The position numbers and the translations under genes were made by a program. Below, in pieces: positions 20,899 to 30,101 of a stretch of DNA of 36,552 bases. The stretch's first letter is position 1. The number at the start of each line of letters is the position of its first letter. Source of the DNA: Acidimicrobiia bacterium. Its GTDB lineage: Bacteria > Actinomycetota > Acidimicrobiia > Acidimicrobiales > CAIXPF01. The stretch is taken from the NCBI GenBank assembly GCA_009377505.1, contig WHTX01000011.1, positions 1-36,552 on the forward strand, given 5' to 3'. The notes under the pieces were generated by a model. That model ran no database searches, was not told the origin of the DNA, and saw nothing but the letters and a program-made list of their open reading frames with translations.

Positions 20899-22866
20899 AT
20901 GAGCGCCGATTCAACCTCCGAGGGGGAACCCGTGGCCCACACGACGGCATCCGGAGCAGACGAGCAGCAGTTCACCGATGCGGTGGCCAGCGCCAACATC
21001 CCGACGCTGCTGATGGTGCTCGTCCAGCTCACGGGCGAGCTCCACTGGCTCGAGGAGCCGTACCGGCCGAAGCGCCAGTCGGGCATGGGCGACAACGACA
21101 GCGGAGGGCTCGCCCCCGAGCACCAGGCCGAGGTCCGCGACGCGGCCCTCGAGGCGATCCTCGCTTGGCGGGCCGGGCGGCCGGTGGCCATCTCCGAGCC
21201 CTCCGAGGAGCTGCTGGTCAAGATGCTCAGCGTCGCCATGGGCGAGCGGGTGCCCGAGGAGTACGGGTCCTTCACCGCCGCCCAGCTCGGCACGAAGTCG
21301 CTGCTGGCCGAGCCGATCGCCGTGCCCGAGGGCTTCAAGGTCCTGGTCATCGGCGCCGGCGTGTCCGGCATCTGCACGGCCGTCAACCTGCAGGCCGCCG
21401 GCGTGCCCTTCGAGATCATCGAGCGCAACCCCGAGGTCGGCGGCGTCTGGTGGGAGAACAAGTACCCGGGCGCCGGCGTCGACACGCCGAACCACCTCTA
21501 CTCGTTCTCCTTCGCCGAGTACGACTGGAACGCGTACTTCTGCCTGCGCGACGAGCTGCACGGCTACCTCGAGCACGTCGCCGACCACTTCGACCTGCGC
21601 AAGTACATCACCTTCGACACCGCGGTCGAGCGCATCACCTACCACGAGGCCGCCCAGTCCTGGTCGGTGGAGACGCGTGACGCGAAGGGCAACGCCGAGG
21701 TACGCGAGGCCACCGCCGTGATCAGCGCGGCGGGGCTCTTCAACCCTCCGGTCGAGCCGAACATCCCCGGCCTCGACAGCTGGGCCGGCGACCGGTGGCA
21801 CTCCGCCCGCTGGCCCGACGACAAGAGCATCGCCGGCAAGCGGGTGGCGATCATCGGCAACGGCGCCAGCTGCATGCAGATCGCCCCGGAGATCCAGGAC
21901 GACGTCGAGTCGCTCACCATCTACCAGCGGTCGAACCACTGGGCGGCACCCTTCGAGCAGTTCCGCAAGCCGGTGCCCGACGCCCTGCGCTTCCTGTTCC
22001 GCGAGTGCCCGCTGTACCGCGCCTGGTACCGGGTTCGCCTGGGGTGGACGTTCAACGACCGCATCCACTCGGCCTTGCACAAGGACCCGAACTGGGAGCA
22101 CCCGGAGCGCTCGCTCAACGCCCAGAACGATGCCCACCGGGCCTACTTCACCAAGTACGTCACCGAGGAGCTGGGCGACAAGGCCGACGAGCTGCTGCCC
22201 AAGGTGCTGCCCACCTACCCGCCCTTCGGCAAGCGCATGCTCATGGACAACGGCTGGTACCGCATGCTGCGCAACCCGAAGGTCGAGCTGGTCGACGACC
22301 GCATCGACCACATCGAGCCGAACCGCATCGTCACCGTCGACGGCATCCCCCGCGAGGCCGAGACGCTCGTGCTCGCCACCGGGTTCGACGTGCTCCGGGT
22401 CGTCAACACCTACGAGACGGTCGGCCGCGACGGGCAGACCCTGCGCGAGGCGTGGGAGGACGACAATGCCCAGGCCTACATGGGCACCGTGGTCCCGGGC
22501 TTCCCGAACTACTTCGTGCTCTACGGCCCCAACCTGCAGCCCGGCCACGGCGGCAGCCTCATCTTCGTGGTCGAGATGCAGGTGCGCTACATCATGGACA
22601 TGCTGGCCAAGATGGCCGACCAGGGCCTGGGCGCGGTCGAGGTCCGCGAGGACGTGTGCCGACGGTACAACGAGGTCGTCGACGCCGAGCACGAGAACAT
22701 GGTGTGGACCCACCCCGGCATGTCGACCTACTACCGCAACGACCGCGGCCGCATCGTGATCAACTCGCCGTTCCGCAACGTCGACTTCTTCGACATGACC
22801 CGTGAGGTCGACCTCGACGAGTACGACATCGAGCCCCAGCGGCAGGCCGAGCTCGTCGCCGACTGA
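20899..22866 (+). CDS. Baeyer-Villiger-type flavin monooxygenase (HapE-like, with N-terminal extension)
   Basis: A 655-aa flavoprotein. Residues 1-145 form an N-terminal helical extension (ANIPTLLMVLVQLTGELHWL, MGERVPEEYG), as found in 4-hydroxyacetophenone-type monooxygenases. Then KVLVIGAGVSGICTAVNLQ binds FAD (about 150) and GGVWWENKYPGAGVDTPNHLYSFSF is the BVMO loop. GDRWHSARWP (about 295-305) is the BVMO fingerprint GxxxHxxxWP, preceded by W instead of F. RVAIIGNGASCMQIAPEI binds NADPH, and ETLVLATGFDVL is the second dinucleotide-linked motif. It should insert oxygen next to a ketone. A GAGGAG site precedes ATG 20899. It is divergent from SBP2 and ends at a strong terminator. Confidence 0.9.
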   Translation: MSADSTSEGEPVAHTTASGADEQQFTDAVASANIPTLLMVLVQLTGELHWLEEPYRPKRQSGMGDNDSGGLAPEHQAEVRDAALEAILAWRAGRPVAISEPSEELLVKMLSVAMGERVPEEYGSFTAAQLGTKSLLAEPIAVPEGFKVLVIGAGVSGICTAVNLQAAGVPFEIIERNPEVGGVWWENKYPGAGVDTPNHLYSFSFAEYDWNAYFCLRDELHGYLEHVADHFDLRKYITFDTAVERITYHEAAQSWSVETRDAKGNAEVREATAVISAAGLFNPPVEPNIPGLDSWAGDRWHSARWPDDKSIAGKRVAIIGNGASCMQIAPEIQDDVESLTIYQRSNHWAAPFEQFRKPVPDALRFLFRECPLYRAWYRVRLGWTFNDRIHSALHKDPNWEHPERSLNAQNDAHRAYFTKYVTEELGDKADELLPKVLPTYPPFGKRMLMDNGWYRMLRNPKVELVDDRIDHIEPNRIVTVDGIPREAETLVLATGFDVLRVVNTYETVGRDGQTLREAWEDDNAQAYMGTVVPGFPNYFVLYGPNLQPGHGGSLIFVVEMQVRYIMDMLAKMADQGLGAVEVREDVCRRYNEVVDAEHENMVWTHPGMSTYYRNDRGRIVINSPFRNVDFFDMTREVDLDEYDIEPQRQAELVAD

Positions 22867-22880
22867 GCAAGCGCCTCGAG

Positions 22881-22913
22881 CAGACGGGCCGGCGTCCTCG
22901 TCCGGCCCGTCTG
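22881..22913 (+). terminator. Strong terminator after the monooxygenase
   Basis: A perfect 12-bp stem, CAGACGGGCCGG (22881-22892) and CCGGCCCGTCTG (22902-22913), with a 9-nt loop, 14 nt after the stop codon. No T-tract. Confidence 0.8.
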
Positions 22914-23228
22914 CCCGCTCGGCAACGTTCTTCCGGTGCACCACGTACTCCGGGTGCAATGCGCCCCGCCCGGTGGTGCGGAGCAGCTACCGGTGCAACA
23001 CAGGCCCCGAGCAGTAGTTTCATCGCGAGGTCGAGATCGATGTCGGCGCGAACCTGCCGCGGTCCCGGGCGGCCGCGAGCCTGGCCCTGACATCGTCCAT
23101 GGACGGCCGGATCAGGCGCTCTATCGTCGTGCCGCGAGTTCCGGGTCGTCCTGGACGGCGACCATCATCGCCCGGTGGGGCGCTTCCCACGCGGCGTCGC
23201 GAACGCGTGGCTGGTGGCACGTAGCACC

Positions 23229-23370
23229 CGTCGAACGTCGTCCCGAAGGTCGCCCGGTCGAGCGGTCCCAGCCGAAGGAACCGACGCTCGATGACGTGTT
23301 CCTCAGACTGACCGGACGCCTCGCCGAAGCCGACCCTACCGACGAGCTGAGCACGGGGGCGGCAGCGTGA
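23229..23370 (+). pseudogene. DrrA-like ABC exporter ATPase, C-terminal remnant
   Basis: The last 46 codons of a drug-exporter-type ATPase: VERRPEGRPVERSQPKEPTL, then DDVFLRLTGRLAEAD and TGAAA. The 'PTLDDVFLxLTG' box is the C-terminal signature of DrrA/CcmA-type ATPases. Walker A, signature and Walker B are absent upstream. The stop overlaps a permease-like start (GTGA), as in intact drrAB pairs. Confidence 0.65.
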
Positions 23371-23636
23371 GAGCCGTGGCCCTGGACCGCACCCAAGCCC
23401 CACCACCTGACCTGGACTGAGGTCGTCGCGGACAGCCGCGTCGATGGCCGCCCACCAAGCCTCGCGCGAGCCGCCTCTCGTCGTCGCGTTGCCCTCGTGC
23501 AGCTGGTGATGCTGCTGCCGCCGCCGCTGCTGTTCCGCTACGTCTTCGGCGGCGCCATCGACACCGGCGGCCTCGCTACGTCGACGGTCCTCATCCCGGG
23601 ATCATCGACCAGCCGGCGGTCTTGGCGCTCTCATAA
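23367..23636 (+). pseudogene. DrrB-like ABC-2 permease, N-terminal remnant with frameshifts
   Basis: GTG 23367 overlaps the DrrA-like stop, but that frame stops after 17 codons. The next frame has VQLVMLLPPPLLFRYVFGGAI followed by DTGG, the first membrane segment and 'LLFRYVFGGAIDTGG' box of DrrB permeases. A further frame has YVDGPHPGIIDQPAVLALS then TAA (permeases have YVDFLxPGI). At least two frameshifts and loss of the remaining helices make it a relic. Confidence 0.65.
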
Positions 23637-23639
23637 GGC

Positions 23640-24478
23640 CATTGGACTCGGGAGGAGCCAGACTCGACGTCAGTGTCAGTCGATGTATGCGACAACCTCG
23701 ACATCCTTCGTCGCGCAGATGGCAGAGGTGGGACATCTCGGAACAAACCGCCGACCTTTTTCGGGGCCGCCTGGTGCCGAATTCACGATCGTGTCTCGCA
23801 TCGCATGACGGCAATAAGGGCACTCATGGCGTCACCATAGAGCGAGTGGGCCGAACATGTGATGGGCATCATGGCTGCGGCCGACGACGCCGCCGACTCC
23901 CCGGGTGCCCAACATGAGGAAGCGAACGCCTGGATAGCGCGCGCCACTGAACGTGTGGACGGTCGTCGCCAAAGAGGCGCATCGGAACTGGGCCGCCCAG
24001 GCGCAACCATCGAGAGTGGACCATGACAACGTCGTTCCTCGGTGCGCCCGCCGCATCGGCGAGGTCACCCTCGGCCCGGACCGTGTCGCGGTTGACGGAC
24101 GCTATGGGGCACGGCACAATGCCACCTACCGACCGGTCGGTACCCACCTGGGGAAGGTGGAGACGAGGGGGAACCAGCTACCTCGCACTGCGGTGCGGAG
24201 CCTGGGGGACGTCCGGTTCAGTGTGCTGAACTGACGGATGGATGTCGCCATTCGTCCTCGTCGAGCGCGTCCTGGCCTAGCCCAACCACGGCTCATGGAC
24301 GTACTGACCTCGTCGTCCCGAGGAGTTCCATCGAGGCCCCAAGACCCACGCCGTCCGCAACGCCACCGTCGTCGAGATCCCGGGCATGCGGCCACTGCTC
24401 GGAGATCGAGCCCAACCGAGTCCTGAGGGCAGTCTCCGACTTCCTCGGCAGCTGAACCCGCTCCGCCCAGAGGTCGAC
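23640..24478. other. Decayed or anonymous DNA before the second LLM gene
   Basis: About 840 bp of visibly lower GC with no supported gene on either strand. A protein-like piece at about 24318-24395 (EEFHRGPKTHAVRNATVVEI, then PGMRPLL) is in frame with the following LLM gene but is not part of that family; it may be the end of another lost gene. Together with the exporter relics it suggests an old insertion or deletion scar. Confidence 0.5.
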
Positions 24479-25819
24479 ATGCAGATCGTGTATTTTACCG
24501 AGCGCCCGTACCGCGGTATCGAGGAACGCGAGATCTTAAGGAACCGTGCTTTCTTCGGCACCTCCAACAGGCTCTTTGACCACATCAAGGGGTCTCGCCT
24601 CTACAATTACTACTTCGACGAGATGCTCTACGCCGAGGCGCTCGGCTTCGACGGCATCGCCCTCAACGAGCACCATGGCACGCCGTTTTGCATGGGCGGT
24701 GTGATGAACCTCGAAGCGGCGATCCTCGCCCGCATCACCACCACGGCGAAGATCGTGCTCATCGGCAACGCGCTGCCGAGCAAGAACCCACTGCGGATGG
24801 CGGAGGAGCTCGCGACCATCGACCTAATCTCCGAGGGAAGGTTGATTTCGGGATGGGTCAGGGGTTCGGGCTCCGAGCAGTTCTTCAACAACATCAACCC
24901 GGCCCTTAACCGGGAGATGTTCGAGGAGGCGCATGACATAATCGTCCAGGCGTGGTCGCGTCCCGGACCTTGGCGATATGAGGGCAAGCACTACCACTTT
25001 CGCATGGTCAACCCTTGGACGCTGCCCTACCAGAAGCCCCACCCGCCGATGTGGATCCCGGGGCTGTTGAGCCCCGAGACGATCGCCTGGGCGGCGGAGC
25101 GCGCCTACCCCTACGTCGGCCTCGGCACGGCGCTCTCGATGACCTGCGACATGTACGACATGTATGCGGACGTCGCCGCCAAGTTCGGCTACCAGGCGGG
25201 CTCGGAGAACTTCGGCTACCTCGTACCCGTCGTCGTGGCCGACACCGAGGAGCAAGCACAGGAGGTGGGCGCGGGGTTCGTATGGGGTGGCGGCGGCGGG
25301 GCATTCTCGCGCCCCGAGCACACCCTGCCGGCCGGCTACAACTCGAAGACCGCGATCCGGCGACTGGCGACCCAGCCCGGAGGGACCTGGCTAGGTGTCA
25401 GTCGTGACCGGCTCCGGGAGCAGCTGACCGATAGCCGCGCCACCAGCGAGGTCGATGAGGCCGCGATCAAGGCGCGCCTGCAGAGCGGCTACCTGAAGCA
25501 GCAGGCCAACTACCAGCTGGTGGTGGGCACGCCGGACTCCGTCCTGCCGAAGATCCGGACGATCCTCGAAGTGCTGCGGCCCGGCGCCCTCATCATGTTC
25601 GCCGTCCAGGGCGGCGAAGTGTCTGACGCCGACCGGATGCGCAGCCTGCAGCTCACCGGTGAGGTGGTGCTCCCCGAGGTGCGGACCATCGCGTCCGAGC
25701 TCGGGCTCGCCGACGGCTCCGAGCGCGCTCCGGGCTCGGTGAAGCTCCGCCCCGGCGACTCCCGTCATGCCGTCGTCGACCGAGAGCGCCTTGCCGCTGC
25801 GGAGATCCCGCAATCGTGA
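24479..25819 (+). CDS. LLM-class flavin-dependent oxidoreductase (luciferase-like)
   Basis: A 446-aa luciferase-superfamily protein: MQIVYFTERPYRGIEERE, YAEALGFDGIALNEHHGTPF (the 'NEHH' motif), AAILARITTTAKIVLIGNALPSKNPLRMAEELATIDLISEGRLISGWVRGSG (LLM core), NREMFEEAHDIIVQAW, PPMWIPGLLSPETIAWAAERAYPYVGLGT, and a long C-terminus with VVGTPDSVLPKIRTILEVLRPG. The 'EHH' class is usually FMN-dependent and two-component. ATG 24479 matches the family start; the open frame upstream is unrelated sequence. The first ~170 codons include rare TTA, AGG, CTA and ATA codons, unlike its neighbours. It precedes the SBP/ligase/liv operon by 85 bp and may be part of the same pathway. Confidence 0.88.
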   Translation: MQIVYFTERPYRGIEEREILRNRAFFGTSNRLFDHIKGSRLYNYYFDEMLYAEALGFDGIALNEHHGTPFCMGGVMNLEAAILARITTTAKIVLIGNALPSKNPLRMAEELATIDLISEGRLISGWVRGSGSEQFFNNINPALNREMFEEAHDIIVQAWSRPGPWRYEGKHYHFRMVNPWTLPYQKPHPPMWIPGLLSPETIAWAAERAYPYVGLGTALSMTCDMYDMYADVAAKFGYQAGSENFGYLVPVVVADTEEQAQEVGAGFVWGGGGGAFSRPEHTLPAGYNSKTAIRRLATQPGGTWLGVSRDRLREQLTDSRATSEVDEAAIKARLQSGYLKQQANYQLVVGTPDSVLPKIRTILEVLRPGALIMFAVQGGEVSDADRMRSLQLTGEVVLPEVRTIASELGLADGSERAPGSVKLRPGDSRHAVVDRERLAAAEIPQS

Positions 25820-25904
25820 GGCCTGCACCCGTCCATGAGGAGGCCGGCGTGGCCGAGCCGCGACCGAGTCCGTGCACCTGAACCGTGATTGCTGGGGGGA
25901 AGCG

Positions 25905-27209
25905 ATGTTGAGCGAGACACGTGGTTCTGATCTCGATGACGCTGCCAGGCGCCGCGCGCGGCGCAGCTGGCGATGGGCCGGCGTGATGGTCGCCGGCGCT
26001 CTCGCGGCCGCGGCCTGCGGAGGTGACGATTCCGGCTCGTCGAGCAGCGACACGACGGCGGGCGGTGCAGGCGCCACCTCGGCCGGAGGAGAGACCACCG
26101 CCAGCGGTGACCCGTTCGTGATGGGCTGGATCGACTCCCAGACTGGCCCGGCGGGCCCGGGCTACCTCGCCACCGGTCTGGCCGGCTTGCAGACCTACGT
26201 GGATGGCCTCAACGCTCGCGGCGGGGTGTCCGGCCGACCGGTCGAGCTCGACGTTGTCGACGACCGCACCGATCCCTCGGCCGCCGTGACGGGCTTCCGT
26301 CAGCTCGCGGGCGGAGACAGCCTCGCCATCTTCGGCTCCTCCGTCAGCTCGCACGCCGCAGCCCAGGCACCTCTGGCCGAGGAGCTCGGCGTCGCCCTTG
26401 TCGCCGGCGGGGTACCGGACGCGCTCGTCTACCCGCCCCAGAGCTTCTTCTTCGCCTCGAACCTCGCCCACACCGCCTCGGCCCAGGTGCAGCTGGACTT
26501 CGCCGAGGGCCTCATGGAGGAGGAGGGCATCGACGCGCCGAAGGTAGCCATGTTCACGGTGGACACCGCCGCGTCCAAGGAGTTCCGCGAGTACGTCTCC
26601 TCGAAGTTGCAGGACATGGGTTGGACCGAGGTCGACGACCAGGTCTACACGATCGGCGACACGGACTTCTCCGCCCAGATGGCCTCGATCGCCCGCGCTG
26701 AGCCCGACGTCGTTCTGACGCTCGTGGGTAGCACCGATGTGCCGCCCTTCGTCGGCCAGCTCCGCCAGCGGGGCATGGACAAGCCGATCATCAACACCTA
26801 CGCCGGCTCCGATGAGCCGGCCTTCGAACAGGTCAATGACGCGGACTTCTACGCCCCGCGCTCGTTCGTCTGGCCCACGGACGAGGTGGCGTCCGAGATG
26901 GCCGCCCAGGCGGAGGAGAGCGGCCTCGCCGACGAGATGGTGAGTACCTACTTCACCCGTGGCTACGTACTCGGCCAGCTGATTGAGGAGGCGCTGGTGG
27001 CCTGCGGCGAGGGCTGCGACCGCGCCGGGTTCCGTGACGCGCTCGAGACCATCACCGAGCTCGACACGGGCGGCTTGTCCGGCCCCCTCAGCTTCGGCCC
27101 CGAGGACCACCAGCTGGTCTCAAGCGCCCAGATGTTCATCTGGGACCCAGAGGAGGGCCACACCGCGCCGGTGTCGGACTGGATCGATGCCGAGGCCGCG
27201 AGCCGGTGA
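25905..27209 (+). CDS. ABC transporter substrate-binding lipoprotein (HAAT/Liv type)
   Basis: A 434-aa protein. It has an Arg-rich N-terminus, a signal segment WAGVMVAGALAAAACGG (lipobox AAAC), a Ser/Gly/Thr linker, then a Peripla_BP_6 fold: FVMGWIDSQTGPAGPGYLATGLAGLQTYVDGLNARGGVSGRPVEL, DRTDPSAAVTGFRQL, FGSSVSSHAAAQAPLAEELGV, PKVAMFTVDTAASKEF, DTDFSAQMASIARAEPDVVLTLV. A Cys pair (ACGEGC) lies near the end. It lacks the N-terminal addition of the two SBPs at 16-20 kb. GGGGGGAAGCG precedes ATG 25905. It is the first gene of the liv operon, and its stop overlaps the ligase start (GTGA), so it is the receptor for the LivHMFG complex encoded below. Confidence 0.9.
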   Translation: MLSETRGSDLDDAARRRARRSWRWAGVMVAGALAAAACGGDDSGSSSSDTTAGGAGATSAGGETTASGDPFVMGWIDSQTGPAGPGYLATGLAGLQTYVDGLNARGGVSGRPVELDVVDDRTDPSAAVTGFRQLAGGDSLAIFGSSVSSHAAAQAPLAEELGVALVAGGVPDALVYPPQSFFFASNLAHTASAQVQLDFAEGLMEEEGIDAPKVAMFTVDTAASKEFREYVSSKLQDMGWTEVDDQVYTIGDTDFSAQMASIARAEPDVVLTLVGSTDVPPFVGQLRQRGMDKPIINTYAGSDEPAFEQVNDADFYAPRSFVWPTDEVASEMAAQAEESGLADEMVSTYFTRGYVLGQLIEEALVACGEGCDRAGFRDALETITELDTGGLSGPLSFGPEDHQLVSSAQMFIWDPEEGHTAPVSDWIDAEAASR

Positions 27210-29182
27210 GCATGGACGGGAGCGGGCCGGGCGACCCGTCGGCAGCCATCGGCGCAGGGGCGACCGCATTGAGCGGGCGCCCGGGCAGAGGCCGGGCAGC
27301 TACGGCGGGGGGCGCCCAGCCGACTTGGGCAGGTCCGGCGGTGCTGGCGGCGACGCCCCTCGTCCGACACTTTCTGGACCGTACGCACGGGTCTGGAGGG
27401 GACGTCGCCTTCCGCTACAAGGACCTCGGCATCTGGCAGGACGTGACGTGGTCGGTCTACCGGCGTTGCGTCGAGCGGTTCGCCCTCGGGCTCTCCGCCC
27501 TCGGTGTGAAGCGCGGCGACCGGGTGGCCATCATGGCCGACGTCCGGCCGGAGTGGCTCTACGCCGATGTTGCGGTCCAGTCCCTCGGTGCGCTCACGGT
27601 GGGTGTCTACCCCACCGCCCCGCCGGCCGAGCTGGCCCACGTCCTCGCGGACAGCGGGTCCCGGGCCTTCATCGCCGGTGACCAGGAGGCGGTGGACCAC
27701 CTGGCCGAGGCTGGCTACGGCGCCCTCGAGCATGTCGTCGTCATCGACGCCCGAGGCGTCGAGGGGTACGAGGACGTCTGCATCTCGAGTTACGCCGACG
27801 TGGAGAACGTCGGCGACGCCGCCGCCAACCGTGACGGCACCGGTTGGGAACAGATCGCATCCCAGGCAGGGCCGGACGACGCCGTCGGTGTGTTCTACAC
27901 CGTTGGCTCGACCGGCCCTCCCAAGGGCGTCGTCTTGTCGTCCCGCAACCTCGTGCTGTCCTGGGCTGCGTCCGTCACGTCGGCGAGAAGCTCCATGCGC
28001 GCGGAGCGCACCGTGTCCCATCTCCCGCTCGCCTACGTGGCCGAGCGCCAGCTGATCGTCCACGACCCCATCCTCCACGGCAGCATCGCCCACCTTCCCG
28101 AGGACGCCGAGACGGCCAGGCAGGCGATCATCGAGGTCCGGCCGACGCTGGCCATTGGGCCCCCCGGGGAATGGGCCGCGGCCGCCCGGCAGGTGGCTGT
28201 GGGAATGGAACGGAGCGGTCGGCTCGAGCGGGCGGTCTACCGCCTCGGCATGCGCGCCCGGCGCCGAGACGTGAACAGGCGGTGGCACGGAGCGAACCCC
28301 TCTCCGCCCAGCCGGCTAGCCTCCTGGGCCGCCTACTGGGTGGTGTGCCGGCCCGTCCTCGACAAGTTCGGGTACTCACGGCTCGATCGGGTCTTCGCGG
28401 TCGGTGCGCCGCTGCCCACCGAGGTCGCCGAGCGCTGGGAGCTCTGGGGGGTGCGGCTGGTCGAGGCGTACCTTCTGACCGAGGCCGCGGGGATCGTGGC
28501 CCTCCAGCGCTCGCCGACCTCGCCGCCGGGGGCACCACTCGACGTTCTCGCCGGGATCGAGGCCCGCGCCGCGCCCGATGGTGAGCTGCTGCTGCGGGGC
28601 CCCAACCTCTTCGAGGCCTACCGCGGGCCCGGCCGCGCTGTCGACGAAGAGGGCTGGTTCGCCACGGGCGACGAGGCCGAACTCATGGCCGATGGGTGCC
28701 TCCGTGTCCGGGACCGCAAGGGCGACGTGATGGAGATCGGCGGGCACCGCGTCTCGGCCAATGACGTTGAGGTCGTCCTGCGGTCGAGCCCGTTCATTCG
28801 TGAAGCGGTCGCCTGCGGAGACGGACGCGACCAAGTGAGCGCCCTCGTCGAGGTGGACGTCCGTGCGACCGCCGAGTGGGCCCGCGGGCGGGGCATCACC
28901 TTCTCGAGCTACGGAGGCCTCGTGGCGAACGCATCGGTGCAGCAGCTCGTCGGCGAGGAGATCGTGCGGCTCAACACCGTGCTTGCTGAGCGCGCCCTGC
29001 CGCCGGTCGCCGCCCACCGCCCCTTCCCCCACCAGCTCGACCCTGCCGCGGGCGACGAGGTGACGGCCACCAGGACGATCAAGCGCCACTCGATCACGAG
29101 GAAGTACATGGCACTCATCGACGACATGTACGCGACCGCCGCAGCCGGCCCCGCGGGCCGCGCAGGAGGAGGGCGAGGATGA
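27206..29182 (+). CDS. AMP-forming acyl-CoA synthetase (long-chain type)
   Basis: A 658-aa ANL-superfamily ligase that activates a carboxylic acid to its CoA thioester. Motifs: FYTVGSTGPPKGVVLSSRN (ATP loop, about 229-247; the usual SGTTG is VGSTG), YLLTEAAG (about 421-428), GWFATGDEAEL (about 482), DRKGDVMEIGGHRVSANDVE and TRTIKRHSI, whose Lys is the probable A10 catalytic residue. The wide gap between A3 and A5 is typical of long-chain FadD15-like members. A 50-residue Gly/Ala-rich N-terminal tail precedes the domain. GTG 27206 overlaps the SBP stop; ATG 27212 is an alternative. Its place inside a liv operon implies that the imported substrate is an acid (inference). Confidence 0.88.
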   Translation: MSMDGSGPGDPSAAIGAGATALSGRPGRGRAATAGGAQPTWAGPAVLAATPLVRHFLDRTHGSGGDVAFRYKDLGIWQDVTWSVYRRCVERFALGLSALGVKRGDRVAIMADVRPEWLYADVAVQSLGALTVGVYPTAPPAELAHVLADSGSRAFIAGDQEAVDHLAEAGYGALEHVVVIDARGVEGYEDVCISSYADVENVGDAAANRDGTGWEQIASQAGPDDAVGVFYTVGSTGPPKGVVLSSRNLVLSWAASVTSARSSMRAERTVSHLPLAYVAERQLIVHDPILHGSIAHLPEDAETARQAIIEVRPTLAIGPPGEWAAAARQVAVGMERSGRLERAVYRLGMRARRRDVNRRWHGANPSPPSRLASWAAYWVVCRPVLDKFGYSRLDRVFAVGAPLPTEVAERWELWGVRLVEAYLLTEAAGIVALQRSPTSPPGAPLDVLAGIEARAAPDGELLLRGPNLFEAYRGPGRAVDEEGWFATGDEAELMADGCLRVRDRKGDVMEIGGHRVSANDVEVVLRSSPFIREAVACGDGRDQVSALVEVDVRATAEWARGRGITFSSYGGLVANASVQQLVGEEIVRLNTVLAERALPPVAAHRPFPHQLDPAAGDEVTATRTIKRHSITRKYMALIDDMYATAAAGPAGRAGGGRG

Positions 29183-30060
29183 GCTTCGACGTGCTGCCCG
29201 ACGTGCTCGTGAGCTCGATCGTGCTTGCCAGCACCTATGCCCTCGTGGCCCTCGGCTGGGTGTTCATCTTCCGGGCGACCGGCATCCTGAACTTCGCCAC
29301 CGGCCAGTTCCTTGTTCTCGGCGCGTACTTCTTCTTCTGGACATCGATCCAGTTGGAGCTACCGTTCTGGTTGGCGCTGCCCATCGCGCTGCTCATGATC
29401 GCCGCTCTCGGCGCCCTCGTCTACCTCGGGACGCTGCGGCCCCTGGCAGGCCAACCGATGTTCTCGCCCATCATGGTCACGCTCGGTTTGTCGATCATCA
29501 TGACGAGCGCGATGACCATCATATGGGGAGCCCAATCGCGGGTGCTCACACCCCCCATGGACAACAACACCTACCAACTGCCGGGCGATGCCGTCATCAC
29601 GACCTTCGGCATCATAACCATAGCCGTCGCCCTCATGGTCTATGGCGCGCTGATGTCCTTCCTGCGCTTGTCCAAGCGCGGCATCCAGATGCGCGCCACC
29701 GCCGAGAACCCGCTGCTCGCCAGCCAGCGCGGCATCAACGTCGACGTGATCTTCGTGATCGCCTTCGCCGTGGCCGTGAGCGCGGCGGCGCTCGCCGGGC
29801 TCAGCTACTCCTTCTCGAACATCCTGGCCCCCTCGGCCGTGGCCCTCGGCCTCCGCGGGCTCGCGCCTGCCCTCATCGGGGGCATGGACAGCATCGGCGG
29901 TGCCCTCATCGGCTCGGTCGTCGTCGCTTTCATCGAGACCGCCGCGGTGACCCAGTGGGGGGGCGACATCAAGGACATGGCCGCGTTCCTGGTGCTCCTC
30001 GTCGCCCTCGCCGTGCGGCCCTATGGGCTCTTCGGCACACCCGAGATCCGGAGGGTTTGA
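29179..30060 (+). CDS. livH: LivH-type ABC permease
   Basis: A 293-aa membrane protein with about eight helices: VSSIVLASTYALVALGWVFIFRATGILNFATGQFLVLGAY, the signature N-terminus of LivH (helix followed by 'GxxNFAxGxFxxLGAY'), then LPIALLMIAALGALVYLGTLRPL, IIMTSAMTIIWGAQ, and the EAA-like loop GLRGLAPALIGGMDSIGGALIGSVVV near the C-terminus that docks on the ATPases. ATG 29179 overlaps the ligase stop (ATGA). It forms the channel together with LivM. Confidence 0.93.
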   Translation: MSFDVLPDVLVSSIVLASTYALVALGWVFIFRATGILNFATGQFLVLGAYFFFWTSIQLELPFWLALPIALLMIAALGALVYLGTLRPLAGQPMFSPIMVTLGLSIIMTSAMTIIWGAQSRVLTPPMDNNTYQLPGDAVITTFGIITIAVALMVYGALMSFLRLSKRGIQMRATAENPLLASQRGINVDVIFVIAFAVAVSAAALAGLSYSFSNILAPSAVALGLRGLAPALIGGMDSIGGALIGSVVVAFIETAAVTQWGGDIKDMAAFLVLLVALAVRPYGLFGTPEIRRV

Positions 30061-30101
30061 TGCGACGAGCGCGCCGCCCCACCCGAGGGGGTACGAGCTG
30101 A
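30060..30101 (+). CDS. Arg-rich mini-ORF bridging livH and livM
   Basis: A 13-codon frame (MRRARRPTRGGTS). Its ATG shares a base with the livH stop (TGATG) and its stop shares a base with the livM ATG (TGATG). The Shine-Dalgarno-like GAGGGGG of livM lies inside it. It probably acts as a translational relay rather than making a functional peptide; chance cannot be excluded. Confidence 0.35.
   Translation: MRRARRPTRGGTS

Noticed and set aside
23020-23110. Minus-strand MDDVRARLAAARDRGRFAP, resembling the end of a TetR-type regulator
   Set aside because: TetR genes often flank drrAB, but the match is too short and lacks the helix-turn-helix.
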